Source: Gammaproteobacteria bacterium
GTDB taxonomy: Bacteria > Pseudomonadota > Gammaproteobacteria > Pseudomonadales > Porticoccaceae
DNA length: 39,968 nucleotides
Reading direction: 5' to 3'
NCBI GenBank assembly: GCA_003645535.1
Contig: QNFP01000010.1
Span: 1-39,968, forward strand
The position numbers were made by a program, and so were the translations under genes. This document shows, piece by piece, positions 30,500-39,968 of this stretch. Below the pieces are notes generated by a model. That model worked only from the letters and a program-made list of their open reading frames with translations. It did not search any database and was not told the origin of the DNA. Each line of letters opens with the position of its first letter. The stretch's first letter is position 1.

Positions 30500-31864
30500 C
30501 TACCGGGGGAATGACACAAGCACCACGCACGGCCCCACTGACAAATTACGAAATTCAATGTCTTCACAATAAGCAGGAACAAATACTGCCTGTTCACTGC
30601 TTATTTTCCGCACCCCGAAACCTAAGGTACCCACCACTGCAATGACCAACGCATAAGACTCAATTTTTGGCAGCAACCAGCTGGCATCCTTCTCAAGCGT
30701 AATTCGCTGCACTGCAAAGTCAGGGAAGCTCACGATCTGCTCTCGTTTTACTGCCTCGCCATCCTCTAAAACTGTCAGACCCTGGGCTTCGGCTGGATCC
30801 AAAATCATTAGCTCAACAGCTTCGTTGGTATCCCAGGACTTTTGAGTTAGTACCTTCTGTGCAAAAGAAAGAATTTTTCGTTCATAGGCAGGAGTTTGAA
30901 ATTCCACCGTGCGCACACCGTGTTGTAAAGCATGGGGCATTAGCAACGGCACTTTTACAACATCTCCCACCTGCAGCGGCATTAGCTGAGTAAAACTGTC
31001 CATAGCCTCTCTCAAGAGGGCCTCCGTCTCACGTAACTCACCGGGCACCTCTCCATGCCACTGCTTTGCCTGAAGCGCCGGCACTGGCTCATCAGGCGCT
31101 ATACCATCACGCTTGCGCATACCATCGATGAGCACATCGACTTGTTTTCGAACTCCGCGGTAGGCTTTCACAGCGTCCCGGTAGGCCGACCGAAACGCCC
31201 TGTCATTATCGAATCGTTTGCGCATCTCGTCTGAAAAACCATAGCGAATACCGCCAATGCCATCCGGCCATGCTTCTTTGTCCACATGTGTAACCACATA
31301 GACTTCGCGCTTTTCCTGATGAAGCTCGAAATAGAGATCGCCGTACACCGGATCAGGCAGTGGGTCGAGAATTTTTAGCAAATTAGGCGGCTGATCGCCA
31401 ACTCCTGTTAAATAGCCCGGCAAAATGCCGATAAGCCAGGCCAGTGGAACAGCATAATTACCATCGCTGACAAGAGACAATCCTCTTTGTTCGATACCTG
31501 TGTACCAGATTTCCTGCCCCCAGGGTTTAGGGATGCTAACCGGCTCCAGTTTCAATGGCTGGGAAAGATCAACCAGGGGTACTTGGCACGCGCGAGCCAG
31601 ATCGGTAAGCGCAGCCTGGGAAATTTCCACTCCTGCTAAGGCATTCACTGCCGCCGCAACTACCGGCTCGTTTGCTTCGGCAACTAACAGCCAAATCTTG
31701 CCATGCTCATTATCGTCCGCTAGCGCTACCACCAGCAGCTGTATTTGCGGACTATCAGGTAAATACCACTGTCTAAAATTGTAAAAAAAAGCAGTGGAGC
31801 CGCCTTTTCCCAGTGCGGACAGGATTTCCGTGGCTTGCTCTCCCTGCATTACTCGAAGCGCCAT
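30500..31864 (-). CDS. Cupin-type protein resembling class I mannose-6-phosphate isomerase (divergent)
   Basis: 454 aa; KPWGQEIWYTGIEQRGLS, GDLYFELHQEKREVYVVTHVD, and VPLLMPHALQHGVRTVEFQTPAYERKILSF (ManA-like PxxxHAL-G-xxEFQT pattern). Confidence 0.65.
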   Translation of the reverse strand: MALRVMQGEQATEILSALGKGGSTAFFYNFRQWYLPDSPQIQLLVVALADDNEHGKIWLLVAEANEPVVAAAVNALAGVEISQAALTDLARACQVPLVDLSQPLKLEPVSIPKPWGQEIWYTGIEQRGLSLVSDGNYAVPLAWLIGILPGYLTGVGDQPPNLLKILDPLPDPVYGDLYFELHQEKREVYVVTHVDKEAWPDGIGGIRYGFSDEMRKRFDNDRAFRSAYRDAVKAYRGVRKQVDVLIDGMRKRDGIAPDEPVPALQAKQWHGEVPGELRETEALLREAMDSFTQLMPLQVGDVVKVPLLMPHALQHGVRTVEFQTPAYERKILSFAQKVLTQKSWDTNEAVELMILDPAEAQGLTVLEDGEAVKREQIVSFPDFAVQRITLEKDASWLLPKIESYALVIAVVGTLGFGVRKISSEQAVFVPAYCEDIEFRNLSVGPCVVLVSFPR

Positions 31865-32102
31865 AGTTATACTCTGTTAGTTGACACCAAAATACTACCA
31901 AATTGGCCCGTGATCAGACACCATTCGCAGGATCAAAGCAGCAAAATATGAACATATTGTTGATGGCCAAAGCCGCAGCTTTGTAATTTGCTGGTATTCT
32001 CGGCAAGCTCGCAGCTGCCTCCTTGCTCCTGACACCTTACTCATGATCAGGGAATATCAATCCTTTACATTTATCTCAACTATCAATCAGCGCAACTAAC
32101 GA

Positions 32103-33266
32103 TCAGTGCAATCGAGGATCCCGAAACCCAAACCAGGCTATTACTGCAGCTATAGCGCATAAAAAGGAAGCAGTTCCAAAAACAAACTCGGCACCCTCAG
32201 ACCAGTATCTACCGGCCAAAAAGGAACCCAACGCACCACCAATTCCAAAACTGACCGCTCCATAAAGGGCCTGACCACCACCCTGGGTACTGGGCTTAAA
32301 CAGTCGCCGAATCGTATCGATAGCAGCCGCATGAAAAGTACCAAAGGTAAACGCGTGCAAACACTGCGCAAATATCAGCAAGCCAAACCAGTGACTGCCA
32401 TAACCTATAATAAACCAGCGCAGCGCAGCCAATACGAGACTCGCGATCAATACAGTACGAATTCCAAAACTGAGCAGCAGGTTGTGCATAACTATAAAAA
32501 CAACCACTTCGGCAACAACTCCAATTGACCACAACATACCAATAGCAGTACGCGTATAACCCAGCTCCTCCATGTAGATACTGAAAAAGCTGTAGTAGGC
32601 CCCATGGGCAATTTGCAAAAGGATACCGGCACACAGGAAAGCCAGCACCGAACCCTGCATGGCCGCCCGCCACAGGCTATCACGCTGTACCCGAGTGCCT
32701 TCCTCCAGAGGTTTTGGAATAGTCAGGCTACTCAAAAAAATAGTTGCTAATAGCCCGAGAGCCAACCACGGAAAAGTATCGATCCCCGCGTTTTCATATA
32801 GCTTGCCAGCACCTGTCACCGCGATAATAAAGCCAACCGAGCCCCATAAGCGCAAGCGGCTATAGCGCTCAGGTTTATCCGCCAGGTAATTGAGCGTAAT
32901 AACTTCGTGCTGAGGTAGAACGGCATTCCAGAAAAAGCTATAGCTGACCATAACTATGGCTAACCACCAAAACCCGTCGTCAATAAACACGCCGGTAAAA
33001 CAGATAAAGCCCAGCAACGAACCGAGCTGAATGATACCGAGGCGACGGCCAGTAGTGTCCGCCAGCCAACTCCAGATATTGGGCGCCACAACCTTGGTAA
33101 GCATAGGGATGGCCAGCAAAGCACCTATGTGCTCGGCATCAAAGCCCGCATTCTGCAAATAGAGTGGCCAATAGGGAAACATGCCCCCTAACAGGGCGAA
33201 ATAGAAAAAATAGAACCCGGAGAGCCGCCAGTACGGTACTACAGTGGTGGTCCCTCCGCTCAACAC
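32103..33266 (-). CDS. MFS transporter (MFS_1-like / HcaT-type)
   Basis: PYWRLSGFYFFYFALLGGMFPYWPLYLQNAGFDAEHIGALLAIPMLTKVVAPNIWSWLADTTGRR; GTG start abuts the aroC stop. Confidence 0.85.
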   Translation of the reverse strand: MLSGGTTTVVPYWRLSGFYFFYFALLGGMFPYWPLYLQNAGFDAEHIGALLAIPMLTKVVAPNIWSWLADTTGRRLGIIQLGSLLGFICFTGVFIDDGFWWLAIVMVSYSFFWNAVLPQHEVITLNYLADKPERYSRLRLWGSVGFIIAVTGAGKLYENAGIDTFPWLALGLLATIFLSSLTIPKPLEEGTRVQRDSLWRAAMQGSVLAFLCAGILLQIAHGAYYSFFSIYMEELGYTRTAIGMLWSIGVVAEVVVFIVMHNLLLSFGIRTVLIASLVLAALRWFIIGYGSHWFGLLIFAQCLHAFTFGTFHAAAIDTIRRLFKPSTQGGGQALYGAVSFGIGGALGSFLAGRYWSEGAEFVFGTASFLCAIAAVIAWFGFRDPRLH

Positions 33267-34370
33267 CTAACTGGAAATTTCAGGCGGAATAATTAGATTC
33301 GTGCCAGGCCGCTCGCCGGTCTGGCCTCTATGGCGTAAGGCGTGATCCATCAACACCAGCGCGAGCATCGCCTCGGCAATAGGTGTTGCACGAATGCCAA
33401 CACACGGGTCATGCCTGCCAGTTGTGGAGACTTCGACCGACTTACCGCTCACATCGACAGATCGTCCCGGGATGCGCAGACTGGAGGTAGGTTTCAACGC
33501 GAGGTGGGCAGTAATCGTCTGCCCCGTTGAGATACCACCTACGACGCCTCCGGCGTGGTTTGACAGGAAACCCTCGGGCGTCATTTCATCGCGATGTTCA
33601 GTGCCCTTTTGCTCTACACAGGCGAAACCATCGCCAATCTCGACCCCCTTGACTGCATTAATTCCCATTAGCGCGCCGGCAATTTCTGCATCGAGTCGGT
33701 CAAATACCGGCTCGCCCCAACCCGGCGGTACGCCACGTGCGGTAACGGTCACTCTGGCACCGATGGAATTCCCTTCCTTTACCAGTGTCTGCATAAATGC
33801 TTCCATTTCAGCTACTTTGTCTGCATCCGGGCAGAAAAACGGATTGTTGGCAATCTCATCCCAGTCCACTTTCTCTATGGCAATAGGCCCAAGCTGGCTA
33901 AGATAACCCCTGATTTCTACGTCATATTGTTCCTGCAAATATTTTTTGGCTATGCCCCCGGCAGCAACCCGCATGGCGGTTTCACGGGCCGATGCGCGTC
34001 CGCCCCCCCGATAATCCCGTACACCGTATTTTTGCATATAGGTGTAATCGGCGTGGGCTGGTCTGTACAAATCCTTGATGGCACCATAGTCCTTAGAGCG
34101 TTGGTCAGTGTTTTCAATCAGCAGACCAATTGGCGTGCCCGTGGTTTTACCTTCGAACACGCCAGATAAAATACGCACACAATCAGCTTCTCGACGCTGA
34201 GTTGTATAGCGAGACTGTCCGGGCTTACGGCGATCCAGATCATGTTGCAAGTCAGCTTCGCACAATTCAAGCCCCGGTGGGCAACCATCAATAATGCAGC
34301 CAAGCGCTGGCCCGTGACTCTCGCCAAAAGTAGTTACTGTAAATATTTTCCCTACGGTATTACCTGACAC
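33267..34370 (-). CDS. aroC: Chorismate synthase
   Basis: [33 protein letters not shown]...[24 protein letters not shown]. Confidence 0.98.
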   Translation of the reverse strand: MSGNTVGKIFTVTTFGESHGPALGCIIDGCPPGLELCEADLQHDLDRRKPGQSRYTTQRREADCVRILSGVFEGKTTGTPIGLLIENTDQRSKDYGAIKDLYRPAHADYTYMQKYGVRDYRGGGRASARETAMRVAAGGIAKKYLQEQYDVEIRGYLSQLGPIAIEKVDWDEIANNPFFCPDADKVAEMEAFMQTLVKEGNSIGARVTVTARGVPPGWGEPVFDRLDAEIAGALMGINAVKGVEIGDGFACVEQKGTEHRDEMTPEGFLSNHAGGVVGGISTGQTITAHLALKPTSSLRIPGRSVDVSGKSVEVSTTGRHDPCVGIRATPIAEAMLALVLMDHALRHRGQTGERPGTNLIIPPEISS

Positions 34371-34474
34371 CCCTTACCTCTATGATGATTAACTATCGAT
34401 TTGATTACGTTGATTCATTATAAACGCTGCACAGCCATTTCTGAGTTCTTTGATGCAGATATCCATCGATATAT

Positions 34475-35383
34475 CTACCCCAAACAGTCTGCACAGGCAA
34501 TCAGGTCCTGACGATACAGGATGAAGACACCCTGCCCACCACGTTCAAAGTCCAGCCAGTTAAAAGGCACACCGGGAAATTCTTCTTCTAAATGTTCACG
34601 GCTATTCCCCACCTCAACGCACAAACAACCCTTTTCAGATAAATATTCTGCGGCTTCACGTAACAGGCGTCGAGTGAAGTCAAGGCCATCTCGTCCGGAC
34701 GCTAGTGCCAGCTTTGGTTCATGCCGGTATTCCTCGGGCATCATCGACAAATCATCAGCATCTACATAGGGTGGGTTAGCAACAATGAAATCAAAACACT
34801 CACTGACAGCTGCAAACAAATCAGACTCGACGGTCGTCACCCTCTCACCTACCTCATGCTCTGCTATATTTTTCTCTGCCACGGCCAGCGCGTCCCTGGA
34901 TATATCACTTAACAGCACCTGAGCATCAGGAAAGGCCAGCGCGCAGGCTATACCAATACAGCCCGAGCCAGTACACAGATCCAGAATACGTTGCGGCTGA
35001 ATGTATAACCAGGGTGCAAATTCACTTTCAATTAACTCAGCAATCGGTGAGCGAGGAATCAGCACCCTGTCATCAACGTGAAACTTCAAACCCGCAAACC
35101 AGCTCTCACCGATCAAATACGGTGTCGGGACACGTTGACCTATCCGTTGTTCAAATATGTCGGCAACAGCATCTTTTTCAGCATCGGTCAGCCGTGCATC
35201 CAGCACTTCAAGCTTACTGTACGGGGATAGATGCAAACTATGTAATACCAGCGCAGTGGCCTCGTCCCAGGCGTTATCCGTGCCATGGCCAAAATACAAA
35301 CCAGCGCGATTAAACGAACTTGCACCGTAGCGAATATAATCGCGAACCGTATTCAACTGTTCTTTAATTGAACTATCTAACAA
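34475..35383 (-). CDS. prmB: Ribosomal protein L3 N5-glutamine methyltransferase
   Basis: [20 protein letters not shown]...[30 protein letters not shown]...[16 protein letters not shown]; adjacent to aroC. Confidence 0.95.
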   Translation of the reverse strand: MLDSSIKEQLNTVRDYIRYGASSFNRAGLYFGHGTDNAWDEATALVLHSLHLSPYSKLEVLDARLTDAEKDAVADIFEQRIGQRVPTPYLIGESWFAGLKFHVDDRVLIPRSPIAELIESEFAPWLYIQPQRILDLCTGSGCIGIACALAFPDAQVLLSDISRDALAVAEKNIAEHEVGERVTTVESDLFAAVSECFDFIVANPPYVDADDLSMMPEEYRHEPKLALASGRDGLDFTRRLLREAAEYLSEKGCLCVEVGNSREHLEEEFPGVPFNWLDFERGGQGVFILYRQDLIACADCLG

Positions 35384-35508
35384 CGCACATCACCTGCATA
35401 AAAAGTGCCTATTTTAACCTTTAGATAGAAAATAAATCTTTACCTTTTTAACAAGTTATCATAGGGTATCCGGCCTTTTTATAGCCGCATTAAAAATGCC
35501 GATTATCT

Positions 35509-36048
35509 ATGAAAGATGCATACGCTAGGATTATTGAGCATATTGGAGAAGACCTTTCCCGACCCGGGCTGATAAATACACCGGAGCGTGCTGCCAAGGC
35601 ATTTGAATTCCTCACTAGTGGTTATCACCAAAATATCGATGAGGTTGTCAATGAAGCACTATTTCCCAGTGATTCGAGCGAAATGGTCATCGTCAAGGAT
35701 ATTGAGCTCTACTCTTTATGTGAACATCATCTGTTGCCGTTTGTAGGCAAGGCCCACGTCTCTTACATTCCCAATGGCATGGTACTCGGCCTTTCCAAGG
35801 TAGCCAGAGTAGTTGACATGTTTGCGCGACGCCTGCAGATCCAGGAAAACCTCGCCACACAGATTGCCACCACCATAGAAGAAGTGACCGGTGCATTAGG
35901 TGTGGGTGTCATTCTGGAAGCCAAGCATATGTGTATGATGATGCGCGGTGTAGAAAAGCAAAACTCTACGATGAAAACTTCCGCGATGCTGGGTGTTTTC
36001 CGTAGCAGTCAGACGACACGTCAGGAGTTTTTATCCTTAATCCAGTAG
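35509..36048 (+). CDS. folE: GTP cyclohydrolase I
   Basis: [16 protein letters not shown]...[57 protein letters not shown]. Confidence 0.96.
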   Translation: MKDAYARIIEHIGEDLSRPGLINTPERAAKAFEFLTSGYHQNIDEVVNEALFPSDSSEMVIVKDIELYSLCEHHLLPFVGKAHVSYIPNGMVLGLSKVARVVDMFARRLQIQENLATQIATTIEEVTGALGVGVILEAKHMCMMMRGVEKQNSTMKTSAMLGVFRSSQTTRQEFLSLIQ

Positions 36049-36099
36049 ACGCTTAAACCAATAGACTCCTAATCCAATAGACTCCTAATCCAACAGATC
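36036..36099. repeat. Four tandem 16-bp units beginning in the folE 3' end
   Basis: cttaatccagtagacg / cttaaaccaatagact / cctaatccaatagact / cctaatccaacagatc. Confidence 0.85.
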
Positions 36100-36114
36100 A
36101 GGCCGCCCTGAACC

Positions 36115-36582
36115 TTAACTGCCCGGCATCTGTAACCAGGCCAAATCGGCATAGCCGGGCGATATCGCCTCGGTTTCCAGTGCGACCAGCCAGGCCGGCT
36201 CAATCGCCCGCAGTTGTGAATCACCCACCAACGCACTGAGCACATTGCCAATGAATGGTTGATGAGTAACCAGTAATGCAGCTACTGGATTCAGCTTATT
36301 GAGCAAACCAGCCAGCACCGTAATATTACTGTCGGGTGTCAGCTCATCACAGACAAGTAACTCACCCTGGAAGTTAAGTCGTTCACTGACTATGCCCGCA
36401 GTCTGACGCGTGCGGAGATAAGGGCTGGTAATGATCATTTCCAGATCACCAAGTACGGCTTCACGACGGTCTATCACTGCCGCCACCTGCCGACGCCCCT
36501 GTTCGGTCAACGGCCGCTCAGCATCAGCGCCGGCACCAGCTACATTAACGGCCATACCATGGCGCATAAAATACAGTTTCAT
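36115..36582 (-). CDS. sixA: Phosphohistidine phosphatase SixA
   Basis: MKLYFMRHGMAVNVAGAGADAERPLTEQGRRQVAAV...IITSPYLRTRQTA...LLVTHQPFIGNVLSALVG. Confidence 0.92.
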   Translation of the reverse strand: MKLYFMRHGMAVNVAGAGADAERPLTEQGRRQVAAVIDRREAVLGDLEMIITSPYLRTRQTAGIVSERLNFQGELLVCDELTPDSNITVLAGLLNKLNPVAALLVTHQPFIGNVLSALVGDSQLRAIEPAWLVALETEAISPGYADLAWLQMPGS

Positions 36583-36621
36583 TCCTTAACTAGCTGCCCT
36601 GATTAACCATGTTTACAAAAG

Positions 36622-37641
36622 CTACTGAACGCGGAACTCAACATCTTCTGTCTGAGTTGATACCATCATCGTCTTTATGACATCGCTAATCGATGCACCG
36701 TTAAACATAACTTCGTAGAGCCCGGTAACCAGCGGCATATATATATCCAGTTCATCGGCCTTTAGTTTGACGGTGCGTGTGGTGTTAACGCCTTCCGCCA
36801 CTTGCCCCACTTCTTCAATCGCTTCTTCCAGCGATTTACCCCGGCCCAATGCCTGGCCAATACGATAATTTCGACTCAGCGGCGAAGTACACGTTACAAA
36901 CAGATCGCCCACCCCGCTCAAGCCGATAAAGGTCATGGGATCAGCTCCAAGACGCGTTGCAAAACGAGTCATTTCCGCAAGACTCCTGGTGATAAGCATA
37001 CTCATCGTGTTTTGCCCGAGGTCCATGGCTGAAGCAATTCCCGCTGCTATCGCATATATATTCTTAAGTGCTCCTGCCAGCTCAACACCAAACATATCGT
37101 GATTTGCATAAACTCTGAAAAACGTGGTCCCCAATATTTTCTGTACCGTGCTACATAGCCCCTCATCAGCGCTGGCGATCACCGTCGCAGTTAATTCCTG
37201 ACGAGCAACCTCTCGCGCCAGGTTGGGGCCACTGATCACCCCCACTCTGGGCTGGTCAAGCTCTTCTGTAAGCACGCTACTCATTAACCTGAACGTATCA
37301 CCCTCTATACCCTTGGCAGTGCTGACCGCCATAGTGCCCGGCTCGATAAAATCTGCAGCATGCCGACAAACATCGCGAAATGCTTTGCTCGGCACCGAAA
37401 AGAACACCAACTTTGCACCATGTAGAGCCACCGCCAGGTCTGAGGTGATATGCAGGCGCTTATCGAGCTTATACCCAGGCAAATAGCGATCATTCTCGTG
37501 GTGGCGCCGACAGCGTTGTACATTCTCTTCATCACGCATCCACAAGGTAGTGTGCGCACCGTTGGCAGCGATCATATTAGCTATCGCGGTGCCAAAGCTA
37601 CCGCCGCCTAATACCGTAATGTTGTTATTTTTTTCAGTCAT
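36622..37641 (-). CDS. gpsA: Glycerol-3-phosphate dehydrogenase [NAD(P)+]
   Basis: ITVLGGGSFGTAIANMIAANGAHTTLWMRDEENVQ...GVELAGALKNIYAIAAGIASAMDLGQNTMSMLITRSLAEMTRF. Confidence 0.97.
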   Translation of the reverse strand: MTEKNNNITVLGGGSFGTAIANMIAANGAHTTLWMRDEENVQRCRRHHENDRYLPGYKLDKRLHITSDLAVALHGAKLVFFSVPSKAFRDVCRHAADFIEPGTMAVSTAKGIEGDTFRLMSSVLTEELDQPRVGVISGPNLAREVARQELTATVIASADEGLCSTVQKILGTTFFRVYANHDMFGVELAGALKNIYAIAAGIASAMDLGQNTMSMLITRSLAEMTRFATRLGADPMTFIGLSGVGDLFVTCTSPLSRNYRIGQALGRGKSLEEAIEEVGQVAEGVNTTRTVKLKADELDIYMPLVTGLYEVMFNGASISDVIKTMMVSTQTEDVEFRVQ

Positions 37642-37770
37642 TAACCATTCACTATGGCGACAGTAAAGTCATTATCAGGACGGTCCGGCCTTCCATTACT
37701 GGTTTGCGTCGGCAGGCTGCAACCCTACAGCCTCCCGGGGTCTGTTATCATCCAATTAGTGTTAACTGCC

Positions 37771-39684
37771 CTAAAGTAATCGATTGATACGCTGTACAAA
37801 CAGGGCCGGATTATCCAGCTGTTCACCAGCGGACAATGCTGCCTGATCGTACAATATACCCACAAGATCTTCCGTCTTTTCTTTATCCGCCTCAGTTTCG
37901 AGACGTGATACCAGTTTGTGGGCCATATTGACTTCCAGTATGGGCTTGCTTTCTGGTACGGGCTGGCCTGCAGCCTCCATTATCTTTCTCATTTGTACGC
38001 TAACATCCCCCTGCCCAAGCACCAGACAGGCAGGAGACTCAGTCAGTCGCTTGGTAACCCTTACATCCTCTACTTTATCACCCAGTACTGACTTGATGAC
38101 TTCCAGCACTTTTTCCTTGAGCTCAACACCTTTTTCATCATCGGCATCATCTGATTTATCACCGCCCAGCTCACCCAGATCCAGCTCGCCACGACTAATA
38201 TCCTGCAATGGTTTGCCATCGAACTCAGGGATACCTGACATAGCCCATTCATCAATCCGTTCGCTCAACAAAAGCACCTCGATACCCTGTTTACGGAACA
38301 CTTCGAGATAAGCACTGTTGCGTGCTGCCACCTCAGTTTCAGCGATGAGATAATAGATTTTCTCCTGCCCAGTTTTCATGGCAGCGACATAATCAGCCAG
38401 AGATATCGATTCAGTTTCGCCGCGCGTTGTCGCAAATCTCAGCAAGCCGGCAATCTTTTCACGATTAACGAAATCTTCGGCGGGACCCTCTTTCAATACA
38501 GCACCAAAAGCCTGCCATACCTGCGCATAATCGTCCGGTTTCTCTGCGGCCATGGTTTCCAGCAAATCAAGAACTCGTTTAGTGAGTGCGGAACGGATGG
38601 AATCGACCGCTGGGCTGCTCTGCAATATTTCCCTGGACACATTGAGCGGAAGATCAGCGCAGTCCACAATACCTTTGATAAAGCGTAGATACAGCGGCAA
38701 AAACTGTTCGGCATCATCCATAATAAATGTGCGTTGAATGTACAGTTTTAAACCGCGGGCGGTATCGCGGTTATAAAGATCAAAGGGCGCGTGACTGGGC
38801 ACATAAACCAGGCTGGTGTAATCCAGCTTGCCTTCTACCCGATTGTGGCTCCAGGCCAACGGATTTTCAAAATCGTGGGAGATATGTTTATAAAACTCCT
38901 GATAGTCGCCATCTTCTATATCTTTTTTTGAACGTGTCCATAATGCGGTGGCTGAATTTACTCGCTCAAATTCGGGCACATCAACAATATCTTCTTCCTG
39001 CTCTTTGCCTTCCTCATCCACGGAGGGTGGCGGTGCGGGCTTAAGCATTTCCACGGGCACCGCAATATGATCGGAATACTTCTTGACCAGGCTGCGTAAG
39101 CGCCAGTCATTACCATACTCTTTTGCATCATCTTTCAGATGCAATGTGACTGTGGTGCCTCGATGAGGCCGATCCACGTTTTCCACGGTAAATTCAGACT
39201 CGCCATCGCAACTCCAACGTACACCCTCGTCAGCCTTGTCTCCGGCTCGACGCGACTCAACGGTAAGTTTGTCTGCTACCAGAAAACCAGAATAAAATCC
39301 CACACCAAACTGGCCGATCAGATGTGAGTCTTTCTGCTGATCACCACTTAGAGAGCCCAGGAACTCTGCCGTACCAGAGCGTGCGATAGTGCCGAGGTTG
39401 GCAACAATTTCATCACGATTCATACCAATGCCATTATCTGACACGGTGATAAGACCAGCTTCCTCATCAACTTCGATTTGAACCTTGAGATCGCTTTCAC
39501 CCTCGTACAATTCTTCTTTTTCCAACGCCTCAAATCGCAGCTTGTCGCAGGCATCCGATGCATTAGAGATCAATTCGCGTAAAAATATATCGCGATTGCT
39601 GTACAACGAATGAATCATCAAATGCAGTAATTGCTTGGCTTCCGTCTGAAAGCCCATGGTTTCTGTTTGTGCAGCTGCGGACAT
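37771..39684 (-). CDS. htpG: Chaperone HtpG (Hsp90)
   Basis: [46 protein letters not shown]...[20 protein letters not shown]. Confidence 0.98.
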   Translation of the reverse strand: MSAAAQTETMGFQTEAKQLLHLMIHSLYSNRDIFLRELISNASDACDKLRFEALEKEELYEGESDLKVQIEVDEEAGLITVSDNGIGMNRDEIVANLGTIARSGTAEFLGSLSGDQQKDSHLIGQFGVGFYSGFLVADKLTVESRRAGDKADEGVRWSCDGESEFTVENVDRPHRGTTVTLHLKDDAKEYGNDWRLRSLVKKYSDHIAVPVEMLKPAPPPSVDEEGKEQEEDIVDVPEFERVNSATALWTRSKKDIEDGDYQEFYKHISHDFENPLAWSHNRVEGKLDYTSLVYVPSHAPFDLYNRDTARGLKLYIQRTFIMDDAEQFLPLYLRFIKGIVDCADLPLNVSREILQSSPAVDSIRSALTKRVLDLLETMAAEKPDDYAQVWQAFGAVLKEGPAEDFVNREKIAGLLRFATTRGETESISLADYVAAMKTGQEKIYYLIAETEVAARNSAYLEVFRKQGIEVLLLSERIDEWAMSGIPEFDGKPLQDISRGELDLGELGGDKSDDADDEKGVELKEKVLEVIKSVLGDKVEDVRVTKRLTESPACLVLGQGDVSVQMRKIMEAAGQPVPESKPILEVNMAHKLVSRLETEADKEKTEDLVGILYDQAALSAGEQLDNPALFVQRINRLL

Positions 39685-39753
39685 ACCCTACTCCTGTTTA
39701 AGATTTACTTTACAGATTACGACTGTCGGCCAGTGACCGAAATTTGGAGTACA

Positions 39754-39781
39754 CAATGGGGGCAATTCATCATTTTTCAAG
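39754..39781 (-). promoter_or_regulatory. Sigma32-type promoter for htpG
   Basis: Minus strand GGCTTGAAAA ... CCCCATTG; CTTGAAA and CCCCATTG separated by 13 nt. Confidence 0.75.
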
Positions 39782-39820
39782 CCGATGAATTGCCGGTCAG
39801 ACGCTTTTCCGCATTCAAGA

Positions 39821-39968
39821 TCAGCTTTTTCCGGGCAACTCCGCTATGGCATAACCCCTGGCTGATAATTCATCATCCTGATTGGTAGCAATAATGCTGA
39901 ATTCAACATAGTTTTTATTGTCTTCCTGGAATTTTCGCATTACCTCTCCATTAAGGTACACCGTGTCC
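39821..39968 (-). CDS. 3' end of a probable MaoC-like/hotdog-fold protein (5' end beyond the window)
   Basis: Open frame at window edge: DTVYLNGEVMRKFQEDNKNYVEFSIIATNQDDELSARGYAIAELPGKS*; resembles the C-terminal strand pattern of MaoC dehydratases. Confidence 0.5.
   Translation of the reverse strand, partial: DTVYLNGEVMRKFQEDNKNYVEFSIIATNQDDELSARGYAIAELPGKS

Noticed and set aside
33394-33906. 170-aa plus-strand ORF antisense to aroC
   Set aside because: Shadow ORF of chorismate synthase; Ser/Pro-rich antisense translation.

Overview
The window is a gene-dense chromosomal segment from a gammaproteobacterium, consisting mostly of core housekeeping genes. In order: partial SMP-30/gluconolactonase-like gene (-), TetR regulator (-), nfuA (-), large MscS/MscK-type channel (+), metH (+), a 37-aa single-TM ORF missing from the ORF track (-), cysI-type sulfite/nitrite reductase plus a DUF934-like gene (+), CPA2 antiporter (+), sohB (-), membrane hypothetical (-), FimL-like (-), rnhA/dnaQ (-), SAM methyltransferase (-), mltD-like (+), hupB/ppiD (-), tig/clpP/clpX/lon (-), tRNA-Leu(UAG) (-), ManA-like cupin (-), prmB/aroC/MFS (-), folE (+), sixA, gpsA, htpG (-), and the 3' end of a probable MaoC/hotdog gene (-). 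I found no CRISPR array, prophage, transposase, toxin-antitoxin or defence island, and no convincing new multi-gene system. The items worth a second look are small: a 151-bp element with inverted-repeat ends around 14-bp GTAC repeats; a related 14-bp array phased to the nfuA start codon; short tandem duplications at several gene 3' ends; a 37-aa membrane miniprotein with its own SD and terminator; an 18-bp palindrome next to the mscK UGA with a 40-codon in-frame extension; a 30-bp perfect palindrome between hupB and ppiD; two matching sigma32-like promoters (htpG, lon); and a U-U mismatch in the tRNA-Leu anticodon stem. All calls come from reading the sequence and from family knowledge; no database search was run.
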